From JAGQRJ01 sp041402045 (GTDB taxonomy: Bacteria; Planctomycetota; J058), in NCBI GenBank assembly GCA_041402045.1, contig JAWKSZ010000007.1, positions 1 through 64,000 of the forward strand: a DNA stretch of 64,000 nt. Reading direction: 5' to 3'. Under the pieces are notes generated by a model, which saw only the letters and a program-made list of their open reading frames with translations, was not told the DNA's origin and did not search any database. The position numbers were made by a program, and so were the translations under genes. Positions within the stretch are counted from its first letter, which is position 1, and every line of letters begins with the position of its first letter. Below, in pieces: positions 36,231 through 46,191 of this stretch.

Positions 36231-37567
36231 GGCAATCGGACCTCGAGCTCGGCGCCCCCCGAGGGGGACGCGCGGTGGGTGAGTCTACCCCCGAGCGCGG
36301 CGACGCCGTCGCGCAGGAGCAGGAGCCCCAGCCCCTGCGCGGCGCGCTCGCCGGGCGGGAAGCCGGGGCCGTCGTCGGCGTAGCGCAGGCGCACCTGGCT
36401 CCCCAGGGCCTGGACCTGGAGCTCGACCTGGCGCGCGCCCTGGGCGTGCTTGCGCGCGTTGGCGCAGAGCTCGCGCACGAGGTCGGCCACGAAGGCCCGG
36501 GGCGCCTCCAGGTCGTGGGTCGCGGGGTCGACGTCCAGGGCCAGCTCGACCCCGTGGGCGGCCAGGGCCTCGCGCTCCTCGGCGGCCACCTCCTCGACCA
36601 CCGCGCCCACGGGCGCCGGGGAGAGCGGGGCCGTGTGCAGGCTCAGGTGCCGCAGCAGGCGGCGGATCGCGGCGGTGAGCCGCGCCTCCTCGCGGACCAC
36701 GATCGAGAGCGCGCGCTCGCGGCCCGCCCCCTGGAGCGAGCCGTTCTCCAGGCTCTCGCAGGCCGCGCGCAGGAGGGCCAGCGGCGTCTGCAGCTCGTGG
36801 GTCGTGCGCACCAGGAGCTGCTCGCGCTGCGCGCGCTCGGCGCGCTCGCGGCGCTCGCGCGCGACCCCGCGCCAGAACCCGAAGCCGAACACCCCGAACA
36901 GCCACAGCGCGCCCACGGTCAGGGCCACGGTCTGCAGGCGCAGCGCCGTGCGCTCGGCGTCGGGGTCGCGCAGGTTCACCGACACGATCCAGCGCGAGAG
37001 GGGCTCCGGGAGCACGAGCTCGGCCTGGGCGTGGGGCGCCCCGGGCGCGGGGGGCTCGGTGCTCAGGACGCCCACGTAGCGCCCCTGGGACTCCTGGGCG
37101 AGCTGCGCGCGCAGCGTCTGGGCCAGGGCGTCCAGGTCCCACTCGGTCAGCCAGCCGCTGGGGCCGGGGCCTCCGGGCGCAGGGGTCCAGCTCACGGCTC
37201 GCCGGCTGGCGGTCAGCTCGCGGGTGCGCCGCGGGTCGAGGGCCTCGGCGAAGGCCGGCAGCGGCTCCGGCGCGTCCTCGGGGGCGCGCTGGACGAGGGC
37301 CCCGTCGCGGTAGGTCCACAGCGCGCGCACCTCCGCGGGCAGCGCGCCGTGGCGCGCCTCGAGCTGCAGGTCCTGGAGCAGCTGCCGCGCGAGCACCTGC
37401 TGCCGCGCGCCGAACTCGGTGCAGCCGTAGCGCAGGGTGTCCTTGACCAGGTCCTTGCTCCACACGCTCAGCGCCAGGGCCAGCGCCGCGAGCAGGGTCC
37501 CCGCCCCGCCCACGAGCCAGGCGGAGGTGGGCAGCGCACGCCAGGAGTGGGGGCCGGCCAGGAGCAT
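36203..37567 (-). CDS. Sensor histidine kinase
   Basis: The 454-residue kinase has two membrane helices (about residues 17-36 and 212-232) that flank a periplasmic sensor region of about 175 residues. The H-box is LLVRTTHELQTPLALLR with His257. The N-box is VRELCANARKHAQG, the G1 box is YADDGPGFPPGE, and G2 is QGLGLLLLRDGVAALGG. The catalytic part lacks a HAMP-length linker; a short Arg/Glu coiled coil (REERRERAERAQ-like) joins helix 2 to the H-box. The signal it senses is unknown. It is first in the operon with the response regulator and lipoprotein. Confidence 0.93.
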
Positions 37568-38214
37568 GCCTCGAAGTCTAGCGTTCGCGCCGAGGCGAGG
37601 TGTCGAGATCTGTCAAGCCGCGGACGGCCCGGGAGTCCCCGTGGGGCGCTCGCTTCAGGGGCCTCCTACATGCGGAGGGTCTGCGTGGGTCGCCGCGATC
37701 GCGCCGGCGAGGCAGGGGGATCGCGGGCAGGGCTTTTCCCGCCCGCGCGACGTCGGGCCGGTTCGTGCGCGCCATGCAGGGTGGGGCGCGGAGTTCACCC
37801 CGCCCGCGCGTCCCGGTCGGCGCCTTCTGCCGTAGGGGCGCAGCTTGCCTGCGCCCATCCCATCGCGACGCGGTCGCGCGCTGCAGGGCTTCGCCCGGTC
37901 GGCGGCCTTTGCGGGGTGCAAACAGGATGGGCGCAGGCAAGCTGCGCCCCTACATACGAGCCTCCTCGAGGCGGCGTCGCAGGTAGGCCGCGGGAACCCA
38001 GCTGGCGTCGCGCGCCGGGACAGGACCGCAGCCCCTCACGGGGCAGGAGGCCGGCGCGAGGTCCGGCGGCTCACGCCAGGCACGCAGGGCAGGATTTCGC
38101 CGGGATTTTCCGTCACGCCCGCGCGCAGGGGTCGATCCAGCTTCTCCGCGCCTGCGCCCCGAGCGCGGGGAGGGGCTCTGGATCGGTCGTTGCCCCGCGC
38201 GTCCGCTCCCTGAA
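37568..38214. other. Gene-free region with repeats upstream of the glycan cluster
   Basis: About 650 bases lie between the histidine kinase start and the first recognisable codons of the TMTC-like gene. They contain the inverted-repeat element at 37832-37953 and a further GC-rich stem, CGGGCAGGGC/CCCGCCCG (37723-37745). The open frames here are short and repeat-derived. No promoter was identified with confidence. Confidence 0.5.
37832..37953. repeat. Composite palindromic element, 29-bp perfect terminal inverted repeats
   Basis: The left end 37832-37860 begins GTAGGGGCGCAGCTTGCC and ends GCGCCCATCC. The right end 37925-37953 is its exact reverse complement over 29 bases. Each end is itself a hairpin (GGGCGCAG, short loop, CTGCGCCC). 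The 64-base interior has no gene. The same end sequence recurs at 47376-47404, 47465-47493 and 49042-49070. Confidence 0.8.
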
Positions 38215-39753
38215 CCCTCGACCCCTCCCCCGCTCGGCTGGCCGCGCTGGGCGCTGCTCGTGGTCGCGGCATTTGGCGGTGACGCTCCCACCCTGCGCTG
38301 CTGAGTTCCTGTGTTCCGACGACGACTACGTGGTGGTTGGCAACCAGTGGATCAAGAGCCTGAGCACCTGCCGCCCTACTTCGACCCCTGGGGCCCGGTG
38401 ACGCACTCGGCCCAGGAGTTCCTCCCCCTGCTGCAGACGAGCCTGGCGCTGGACCACGCGCTCTACGGGCTCGAGCCACGAAGTTCCACCTCACGAACGC
38501 CCTGGTCTACCTGGCCGGGGTCCTGGCGCTGGCGGACCTCCTGCGGCGGATCGGCGCGGGGCCGCAGGCGGCGCTGGCAGGCGCCCTGGCCTTCGCCCTG
38601 CACCCGCTGCACACCGAGAGCACCGCCTGGGTCGCCGACCGCAAGGCGCTCTTGAACGGGCTGCTGGTGGTGCTCGCGCTCACGGCCTGGGTCCGCTTCC
38701 GGCGCAGCGGACGCCCGGGCTGGTGCGCGCTCTCGAGCCTGAGCTTCCTCGCCGCCTTCGGCGCGAAGTACACCGCGGCCTCGTTCCCGCTGGCGCTCCT
38801 GGCCCTCGACCTGACCGTCCTCCGCGACCCGCGGCGCACCTGGGCCCAGCGCACGGTGCCCCTGCTCCCGGCCTGCGCGATCGCGGGCGGCATGACGCTG
38901 CTCGCGATCACCCTCGGGGCGGAGCACGCCACGATCAAGCCCGCCCCCGGCCACGGGCTGCGCTTCGTGAGCAACGACCCGATCCTGCTCCTGCACGCCG
39001 CTTTTGGCGCTCTGGCCTCCCACGGATACGCGCCTACGCCCTCTGGCCCCTGCGCGAGGCCGACCGCGCTCACCGCCCTGGGGCTGCTCGCGTTCCTCGC
39101 CCTCGCCGGGGGGAGCTGGGCCGCCCGCCGGCGCGCGCCGCTCCTGGCGCTCGGCGGCGCGCTGTGGCTCGTGTTCTTGCTCCCGGTCTCGAACCTGGTG
39201 CCCAAGGGGCTGTGGTTCGCCGAGCGCTACCTGTTCCTCCCCAGCCTGGGCCTGGCCTGCGCGGTGGCCTGGCTCTGGAGCGCCTGCCGCGGGCCGGACC
39301 CGCGCCGCCGCGCGGCGCGGCTGCTGCTCGCGCTGTGGCTGTTCGGGCTGGGGGCGCTGACCGCGCTGCGGCTGCCGGTGTGGCGCGACTCGGTCACGCT
39401 CTGGACGACGACCTTGGCGCACCCCTGGGGCAACCCCGCGGGCTACGACCAGCTCGGGCTCTACTACCTCACGGTGGCCCACGAGCCCGCCACCGCGCAG
39501 CGGGTGTTCGAGGACGGGCTGCGCGAGCTCACCGCCCGCGGGACCCTGCGCACCCAGCTCGGGATCGAGCTGCGCTACCACCGGCTGCTGTGCGTGATCC
39601 TCGCGGGCGACCTGACGAGCGCCCGGATCGAGTGGCAGCAGCTCCAGGCCGCGTGCCTGGCCAGCGCCGACCCGCGCAGCCGACCCGCCTCATGGCATTC
39701 GGCACCTCTGCTCTTGCCCCCACGTGCTCGTGCCGCTGGAGCCGCCCCGGTGA
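38215..39753 (+). pseudogene. TMTC/O-mannosyltransferase-like multi-pass membrane protein, frameshifted
   Basis: Pieces in differing frames read in order as a typical TMTC-like protein: DYVVVGNQWIKSL, PPYFDPWGPVTHSAQEFLPL, LDHALYGLEP, FHLTNALVYLAGVLAL, ALHPLHTESTAWVADRKALL. From 38652 there is one long intact stretch with helices (NGLLVVLALTAWVRF, ALGLLAFLALAGGSW, ARLLLALWLFGLGALTAL) and the family motif LPVWRDSVTLWTTTLAH. Such proteins are integral membrane glycosyltransferases or TPR proteins acting on lipid-linked sugars. The 5' boundary is approximate. The 3' end is placed at the TGA overlapping the wecB GTG (39750-39753). Indels near 38300-38520, 39005 and 39690 break it. Confidence 0.65.
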
Positions 39754-40831
39754 ACCGCCCCCTCGTGGCCCTGATCGTGGGCACCCGCCCCGAGGCGATC
39801 AAGCTCGCCCCGCTCTACCGCGCCGAGGCCGACGGCCGCTCGCGCGCCCCGTGGCCACGGGCCAGCACGCGGAGCTCTTGGACCAGGCGCTGCGGCGCAG
39901 CGCCTGATGCTCGACGCGTCGCTCGCGGTCTACGCCCGGCCAGACCCTGCAGGCTGACCGCCGCGTCGCCTGGTCCAGGCCTGGGCGGCACGCTCGCGGG
40001 CTCGAGCCGGCCTGGGTCGTGGTCCAGGGCGACACCCGCAACGCGTAGCCAGCGCCCTGTGCTTCACCCGCTTGAGGGCTGCGCCTGGCCCGTCGAGGCC
40101 GGGCTGCGCTCGAGGGACCTGCGCGACCCAGTTCGGGGAAGCGGCGGCGCCTGATCGGGGTCCTGGCGTTGCCCTACGCTGCGCCACCCGGGCGCCCGCG
40201 ATCCTGCTGGCGGAGGGGGTCGCCGGGCGCGGTGCTGAGGCGGAACACGGTGGTGAGCGCGGTGCCCGCTGCCGCGGCGGAGGTCCGGGACCAGGGCTCC
40301 CGGACCCGACCCTGGCACCCTCGCGGCGGCGGAGTCCCTGGTGCTCGTGACCCTGCCGCCGGAGAGCTTCGGGCCCAAGCTGGAGTCCGTGGCCCAGGGG
40401 TTGGCGGAGCTACCTTCAGCGCGCCAGCGCCCGCAGGCGACCCTCGCGATCGGTGCGCCCAGACCCCGCGGTCGGCCCGTGCTGCGCGCCGGCACCTGGA
40501 CGAGGCTCGCGAACGTGCGCCTCGCGCCATGGGCTACCACGCGACTTCGTGGGGCTCCTCGGCGCCGCGCGGCTTTGCTCACCGACTCGGGTGGAGCCAG
40601 AGGAGGGCGTGGCCCTGGGCAAGCCCTTGCTCGTGGTGCGCGAGCGACCGAGCGCCCGGAGGCAGGGACGGGAGGGGACGCTTGATCGGGACCGACGGCG
40701 GCGAGCTGGTGCGCGGGGGCGACGGCGCTCCTCTTGCCCCGCCGAGCCCGCGCGCGGCCGGGCGACACGCCTTCGGCGACGGGCGCGCCAGCGAGCGGAT
40801 CGCTGCCCGACTGCTGGAGGCCCTCCCGTGA
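39750..40831 (+). pseudogene. wecB: UDP-N-acetylglucosamine 2-epimerase, heavily frameshifted
   Basis: The start MNRPLVALIVGTRPEAIKLA is the unmistakable WecB N-terminus. Later fragments in changing frames fit the same family in order: ATGQHAELLDQAL, VVQGDT, PVEAGLRSRDLRDP, GNTVV, LVTLPPESFGPKLESVAQGL, HDFVGLLGAARL, VLTDSGGAQEEGVALGKPLL, LIGTDGGELV and ASERIAA-LLEALP at the end. The enzyme converts UDP-GlcNAc to UDP-ManNAc for surface polysaccharides. The gene starts with a GTGA overlap and ends in a GTGA overlap with the next glycosyltransferase. At least six indels in 1.1 kb are more likely sequence error than natural decay, because the residues between them are well conserved. Confidence 0.75.
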
Positions 40832-41570
40832 CCCAGGTGCTCGTGGGCGCTTGACATACGACGAGGCGACCCGGGTCGGTTCGCTGCTCGAGCGGGTCCA
40901 CGAGCGTGCTCACGGAGGACGGGTTCGCGGTCGAGGTGATCGTGGTCGACGACGGCTCGACCGACGGCACGCCGGACGTGGTCCGCGCGTCACCAGGCCC
41001 GCATGCCGATCACCTGCTCAGCACGCCCAGAACCAGGGATTGGGGGCGACCCTGCGCGACGGGCTGCGCGAGGCGGTCTCCCGCTGCGGCGACGACGACG
41101 TGGTCGTGGCCATGGACGGACAGCACCCACACCGGGGCTGATCAGCCGCGCTGGTGCGCCAGATCCGCGAGGGCAGCGACGTGACGGATGCTCGCGCTAC
41201 CAGCCGGGCTCGCGGGTGGTGGGTCCCCGCTCCACCGCCGGGCCCTGAGCCGCGCGGCGAGCGTGGTGTTCTGCGCCTGACGCCGGCAGGGTCAAGGACT
41301 TCACCTGCGGGTATCAGCTACCGCGGCGCGGTGCGCTGCACGAGGCCTTCGCCCAGTTCGGCGACGGCTTCGTCGACCCCAGCAGGTTCGAGGTCATGGT
41401 CGACGTGCTGCTGCAGCTCGGGAAGCTGAACGTGATCTTCAGCGAGGTCCCCGCTGATCTTGCGCTACGACCTCAAGGCCAGCAAAGCAAGCTCAAGATC
41501 GCGCGGACCGTCGTCCGCAGCCTGGCCCTCGTGGCCCGCCGTCAGCTGGAGCGCTGGTGGACACCGGCGG
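40828..41570 (+). pseudogene. Family 2 glycosyltransferase (dolichol-phosphate-mannose-synthase type), frameshifted
   Basis: Fragments in order give LTYDEATRVGSLLERVHER, EDGFAVEVIVVDDGSTDGTP (the GT2 nucleotide-binding DDGSxD motif), LGATLRDGLREAVSRCGDDD, VVVAMDG (the catalytic-site DxD region is damaged), CGYQLPRRGALHEAF, RFEVMVDVLLQLGKLNVIFS and LKIARTVVRSLALVARRQLE. This is the pattern of polyprenyl-phosphate sugar transferases. It follows wecB with a GTGA overlap. Several single-base indels interrupt it between 40860 and 41460. The 3' end is approximate. Confidence 0.7.
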
Positions 41571-42225
41571 GGTCCCGGCCCGCGAGCGCGACGCCTACTA
41601 CGGCGAGGTCTACGGCGACTACGCCGCGCAGAACCCGGCGCACAAGCTCGCGTTCTACCGCGCCTGCTCGAGGACGCGCACCCGCCTGACCCGCGCCGCG
41701 TACTGACGTGTTGCGCCTTCGGCGCGTTCTGGCGCGCTGCCCCCGAGCTGGGAGGCCCACGGCTCCGACGTGTCCCCGCGCGATCGCCGCCGCCCGCGGG
41801 CGCGCCCGCGCCACCCTGCGGGTCGCTTCCCCCGCCGAGGTCGCGCCCCCGAGCCCATGGGCGCCGTGGTCGCCTGGGACGTGCTCGAAGAGCACCTGCA
41901 CAGCTCGGGGGCGCCGGCGACGCGATCCAGGCCCAGCTCCTCCCAGCGGGACCTTCAGCTTCGTGGTCCCGGTCTGCGGCCTCAGCGGCCCCCTGGTCCG
42001 GCTCCTGGACAAGGACCCCACGCACCTCCACCGCTGGGGTCGCCAGGCCTGGCTCGACTGGGCCGCCCGGCATCTTCGACGTCGTGCGCTGGCAGGGCGT
42101 GGTGCGCAAGCTGCTCCCCGGCGGCGTCTGCCTGCCTGCCGCCCCACCCGCCGCCTGCGCGCCCACGCGCCGGCGATCGCGGTCGTCGCGCGCCGGCGCG
42201 GGCGGACGAGCCGCCGCTGGCGGGT
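41557..42225 (+). pseudogene. SAM-dependent methyltransferase, frameshifted
   Basis: The start MDTGGVPARERDAYYGEVYG (GTG 41557) is followed by AAQNPAHKLAFYR, LLEDAHPPDPRRVL, CAFGAF (the SAM-binding glycine loop, damaged), MGAVVAWDVLEEHL, SFVVPVCGLSGPLVRLLDKD, PTHLHRWGRQAWLDWAARH and FDVVRWQGVVRKLLPGGV. These are the blocks of class I methyltransferases found in surface-polysaccharide and lipid-carrier clusters. It is the last gene of the run with wecB and GT2. Indels near 41660, 41700-41760 and 41900-42060 change frame. The 3' end is approximate. Confidence 0.65.
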
Positions 42226-42419
42226 GAGGGTGAGCGCCGGATCGATCTGGGGAGGTGGGGCAGGGTGGGGACAGCGACCTGCTGCGGCTGATCAGCACGG
42301 CGCCCCCCTGCCATGACGCTCCAGGAGGAGCCCGTCTTCCACGAGTGGAGGCAGCCCTCACCCGGGGTCATCGGGCTGGTCCGCACGACACGAACCAGGG
42401 TACGATCGGCCCGGCCCTC

Positions 42420-43524
42420 GAGGCCCGCCCCTGCGGCGGAGGCGCTCACTCGCCCTCTTTGCAGCTCGCGCGCGAGGTCGCGAGGAGAATGGGTGCGTCC
42501 TGGTCCCGGCCACCACGAACCAGTGCAGACCCAGCGCCGCGGCGAAGCCACCCGCGACGAGGAAGGCCCCCCCGCCGTAGGTAGGCCGCATAGACGCCCC
42601 ACACATAGAAGGACAGCGACGCTACGGGCGCGCGCTGTAGCGGAAGGCGATCACGAACGCGGCCAGCCCGCGCAGCGCCAAACGTCCAGCGCCCTGGACC
42701 CGGCGCCGGGCGCCGGTGGCGACCAGCGCCGCGCTCACGGGGAAGAGGTCCGCCAGGAGCGCCCGCGCGGTGGCGGGGCGGTCCCGCGGGGCGTAGGCCA
42801 GGGCGCGGGTGAGGACGTCGCCGGTCCCCGGGGGCAGCGCCGCGAGGGCGGGGTCGGCCTGGCCTCCGGTGCCCGGCCGCCGACCGAGGAGCACCTCGTG
42901 CAGGATCACCCCCAGGGCGTAGACGTCGGCGGCGAGGCTCGGGGCGTCGCCCTTGATCAGCTCCGGCGCCATGTAGCCCAGGGTCCCGCCGGTCGGCGCC
43001 TGCCGGGTGTCGAGGGACGCAGCCAGGGGCTGGTCCAGGCGCAGGCGCTGCACGTGCTGGGCGAGGCCGAAGTCGATCAGCCGCGGGCGCCCCGCTTCGT
43101 CGATCAGCACGTTCTCGGGCTTGAGGTCCCCGTGCACCACCCCTTGGGCGTGGAGTCGGGCGACGAGGTCGAACGCCTCGAGGGTCAGGCCGCAGAGCCG
43201 GGCCCGGGCGTCGGGGCTGCGCGCGGCGTCGAGCTCGTGGCGCAGGGTCCCCGGGCACCAGGCGCGGACCAGATAGGGCAGGTCGGAGTAGACCGCCTGC
43301 GCGAGCAGCGGCGGGCTCACGGCGCGGGCGGCCCCGGCGCTGAGCTCGAACTCGGTGCGCAGCATGGCGGCCCCCAGCTCGCCCCGCGCGAACTTGACGG
43401 CGACCGGGCGCGGCTCGCCGGTGACGGTCTCGGCGCGCCACACCTCGGCGAAGGGACCCTCGGCCACGCGCTCGCGCAGCTCCACGCCTCCGCCGCGCCA
43501 GCCGACGTGGGGGGCGTCGCTCAC
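42420..43524 (-). CDS. Ser/Thr protein kinase with C-terminal membrane segments, 3' part frameshifted
   Basis: The kinase domain is intact (43524 to about 42680): K44 in VAVKFA, HGDLKPENVLIDE with D133, DFGLAQ at D151, GTLGYMAPELIKG and SLAADVYALGVILHEVL. The catalytic loop has HGD instead of HRD. After about 42640 the frame shifts. The pieces FVIAFRYS, SLSFYVWGVYAAYL and GGAFLVAGGFAAALGLHWFV then give two membrane helices, and the protein ends in a basic tail near 42420. GTG 43524 overlaps the stop of the kinase upstream. The start codon and kinase core are certain; the last 60-70 residues depend on resolving two indels at 42580-42640. Confidence 0.8.
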
Positions 43525-44660
43525 TGCATGAGGAAGTTCCATAGCCGCTGCCCCGGTCGCTGTTTGTAGACCGCCTCGGGCACCCCCAGCGCCCAGGCGT
43601 TGAGGGTGGTCGCTGCCAGGGCGAACGCCCAGCCCAGCAGGTTGAGCCCAAGGAAGAACACCAGCCCAATCGACGAGCTTCCGGCGCTCGGCAGCCTCGG
43701 CGTTCGCAGCGCGACCAGCGCCACCCCGGCCCCGACCACGAACAGCCCCAGCGCCAGGGCTTTCGCCCCGCGTCGCAGGGTGTGCAGGCGGTGCTCGCGC
43801 ACCCGGCGGCGGGCGTGCCCGTTGCGCCGGCGCAGGCAGCGCTCCTCCTGGCGGATCAGCCAGCGCAGGTGCGCGGCCACGGCGCTCAGGTCGGTTTGGC
43901 GCTGCGCGGGGTCGGGGGCCAGGAGCCCGGCGACCAGGGCGTCGGTGCCCCGGGGCAGGAACGGGTTCAGCTCGCTCGGCTGCACGCCGAAGGCCGGGGA
44001 GCGCCCGCACAGCGCCTGGTGCAGGAGCACGCCCAGGGCATACACGTCGCTCGCCGGGCTCGCGGGCTGGCCCTGGGTCAGCTCGGGGGCGAGGTAGTCC
44101 AGCGTCCCGGCCAGGGAGCTCCCGTCGAGGGAGACCAGCGACTGGGCCAGCGAGCGCTGGAGGTTGGTCTCGAGCTGCAGCCGGCCGAGCCCCAGGTCGA
44201 GCACGTGCACCGCGCCCTCGGCGTCGACCCGCAGGTTCTGGGGCTTGAGGTCCCCGTGGATCAGCCCCGCGGCGTGCAGGCGCCCCAGGGTCTCGACCAG
44301 GTCCAGCGCGCGGCGCAGGGCCACGACCTGCTCCGCCGGCTCGAGCACGCCGTCGGGCAGGGGGAAGTCACGGCCCTCGATCCAGGGCATGACCAGGAAC
44401 GGCGGCTCGTGCTCGAGCTGGACCTCGAGCAGGGGCACGACCCGCGGCTCCTCGGCGGCGGCGGTCTGGAGCGCGGCCTCGCGGCGCAGGTGCTCCACGA
44501 ACTGGGGCTCGCGGGGGACCTTGAGCGCGACCTCGGCCGGGAGCTCTGCGGCTTCGCCGGGCAGGGGCCGCGCGCGCCACACCTCGCTGAACCCGCCGAC
44601 CCCCGCCCGCGCGACGAGGGTGAACCGACCGAGGACTTGACCTGCGACGAGGGGCTCCAC
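43521..44660 (-). CDS. Ser/Thr protein kinase with two C-terminal membrane helices
   Basis: The 379-residue product has a kinase domain with a glycine-rich loop (ARAGVGGFSEVW), K47 in VALKVP, HGDLKPQN with D137, the metal motif as DLG (D155) rather than DFG, and GTLDYLAPELTQG. HGD in place of HRD removes the arginine that reads activation-loop phosphorylation. Two membrane helices follow at about residues 305-325 (ALALGLFVVGAGVALVAL) and 335-358 (IGLVFFLGLNLLGWAFALAA), so the kinase domain faces the cytoplasm. Its stop overlaps the start of the second kinase (GTGA), so the pair is co-expressed. The gene is divergent from the NAD operon. Confidence 0.92.
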   Translation of the reverse strand: MEPLVAGQVLGRFTLVARAGVGGFSEVWRARPLPGEAAELPAEVALKVPREPQFVEHLRREAALQTAAAEEPRVVPLLEVQLEHEPPFLVMPWIEGRDFPLPDGVLEPAEQVVALRRALDLVETLGRLHAAGLIHGDLKPQNLRVDAEGAVHVLDLGLGRLQLETNLQRSLAQSLVSLDGSSLAGTLDYLAPELTQGQPASPASDVYALGVLLHQALCGRSPAFGVQPSELNPFLPRGTDALVAGLLAPDPAQRQTDLSAVAAHLRWLIRQEERCLRRRNGHARRRVREHRLHTLRRGAKALALGLFVVGAGVALVALRTPRLPSAGSSSIGLVFFLGLNLLGWAFALAATTLNAWALGVPEAVYKQRPGQRLWNFLMQ

Positions 44661-44735
44661 GCCTCCGGTGTAGCACCGCCCGCGAAACTCTGCACCCGGC
44701 TGAAAGATCCCGCGCGGGGCCCGGTTCTAGGGGGC

Positions 44736-45308
44736 GTGAACCGGATCGGACTCGTCTGTCGTTTCAAGCCCCTGCACCTCGGCCACGCCGCGGTGCTGCG
44801 CGCGGTCTGCCGCCTCGGCGACGAGGTCACGATCGGCGTGGGCAGCGCCAACCGCTACGACCGCAAGAACCCCTTCAGCTTCGACGAGACCGCGGAGCAG
44901 CTCGCGGCCTACCTCGGCCCGCGCTTCCAGAACTGGCGCGTGATCCCGATCGAGGACCTGGGGCACGGCCCGCGTTGGCGGGCCCTGGTCGAGGAGCGCT
45001 TCGGGCCGCTGGAGCTGTTCGTGAGCGCCAACGACTACGTGCGCGAGCTGCTCGCGCCGGTCTACCCCCTGGCCCACCCGCTGGAGCTGATCCCGGCGGA
45101 GGACCGGGTGCCGGTCGACGGCACCGGGGTCCGCCGGGCCATGGCCCGGGGCGAGGCCTGGGAGCGCCTCGTCCCCCCCGAGACCCAGGCCTACCTGGTC
45201 GAGCGCGGCCTGCCGGAGCGGTTCCGGCGCGAGTTCGGCCTCGAGACCTTGGCCCTGGAGCAGGCTCCGGGGACCCGTGAGGAGGTGACCCGTGTATTGC
45301 TGGGGTGA
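44736..45308 (+). CDS. nadM: NadM-type nicotinamide-nucleotide adenylyltransferase (cytidylyltransferase fold)
   Basis: The 190-residue product starts MNRIGLVCRFKPLHLGHAA, with the nucleotidyltransferase HxGH motif (HLGH, residues 14-17). It continues DEVTIGVGSANRYDRKNPFS and shows a C-terminal DGTGVRRAMARGEAWERLVP, matching the 'ISGTxIR' segment. The length and GRFxPxHLGH-type start fit archaeal-type NadM, which adenylates nicotinamide mononucleotide to NAD. A related pantetheine-type or other nucleotidyltransferase cannot be excluded, but the shared operon with nadE supports the NAD role. The start is GTG 44736. The 3' end overlaps the next gene by 17 bases. Confidence 0.8.
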   Translation: MNRIGLVCRFKPLHLGHAAVLRAVCRLGDEVTIGVGSANRYDRKNPFSFDETAEQLAAYLGPRFQNWRVIPIEDLGHGPRWRALVEERFGPLELFVSANDYVRELLAPVYPLAHPLELIPAEDRVPVDGTGVRRAMARGEAWERLVPPETQAYLVERGLPERFRREFGLETLALEQAPGTREEVTRVLLG

Positions 45309-46191
45309 CGACATGAGCAACTGGGCCAACGCCCAGGCCTACACCTACAAGGGCGGCGCGTCCGCCAAGCGCCAGCGCAAGCAGCTCGCCCAGACCGCGC
45401 AGCGCCGCGGCGGGCGGACCTACGAGCGGCGCAAGGCCCCGAGCCAGGTCGTGCTGCCCAAGGGCCGCACGATCACGACCCAGAGCACCACGCCGCTGGT
45501 GGTCGGGGTCGACGTGACCGGCTCCATGGCGAGCTGGCCCGGCGAGATCTTCGACCGACTCCCGCTGCTGTATCAGACGCTCTCGCAGTATCGGCCGGAC
45601 CTCGAGGTCAGCTTCGTGGCGATCGGCGACGCGACCTGCGACCGCTACCCGCTCCAGGTCTGCGACTTCGCCTCGGGGGTCGGGCTCGAGGACCAGCTCA
45701 AGGCGCTCTACCCCGAGGGCGGCGGCGGCGGGCAGTCCAAGGAGAGCTACGAGCTCTTCGCCTACTACCTCCTGCACCACTACCGCGCGCCCAACGCCGA
45801 GGAGCCGTTCCTGATCCTCTACGGCGACGAGGGCTTCTACGAGCGCGTCTCCAAGGCGCAGGTCAAGCACTTCTGCGGCGGGGCCGCCCAGGGCAACCTC
45901 GACTCCGCTTCGCTCTGGGGTCAGGTGGCCGAGGCCTGGAACCTGTGGCACCTGCGCAAGCCCTACAGCCCCAGCATGGAGGCCGAGGTCCACGGGCAGT
46001 GGGCGGACGCGATCGGCGCCGAGCGGATCCTGCTCCTCGACGACGAGCAGCGCGCGGTGGACGTGGCCCTGGGCCTGATCGCGCGGAGCTGGGGCGAGTT
46101 CGAGGACTTCGAGGAGAACATGCTCGCCCGTCAGGACGCGCAGAAGGTCGCGGCCCTGCGCGCCAAGCTCGACGCCGCCGGGAGCCTCTAG
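45292..46191 (+). CDS. Uncharacterised von Willebrand factor A-like protein of the NAD operon
   Basis: The 299-residue product has no signal peptide. After a basic N-terminus (residues 20-60) it shows TTPLVVGVDVTGSMASWPGE, a MIDAS-like D74-V-T-G-S78 metal site of the vWA fold. A long hydrophilic region with PEGGGGGQSKESYELFAYYL follows, then FLILYGDEGFYE, then AERILLLDDEQRAVDVALGL near the C-terminus. The function is unknown. GTG 45292 is preferred because GAGGAGGTGA (45279-45288) lies just upstream; an ATG at 45313 lacks such a site. It overlaps nadM by 17 bases and the next gene by one, so it belongs to the NAD block. Confidence 0.72.
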   Translation: MYCWGDDMSNWANAQAYTYKGGASAKRQRKQLAQTAQRRGGRTYERRKAPSQVVLPKGRTITTQSTTPLVVGVDVTGSMASWPGEIFDRLPLLYQTLSQYRPDLEVSFVAIGDATCDRYPLQVCDFASGVGLEDQLKALYPEGGGGGQSKESYELFAYYLLHHYRAPNAEEPFLILYGDEGFYERVSKAQVKHFCGGAAQGNLDSASLWGQVAEAWNLWHLRKPYSPSMEAEVHGQWADAIGAERILLLDDEQRAVDVALGLIARSWGEFEDFEENMLARQDAQKVAALRAKLDAAGSL

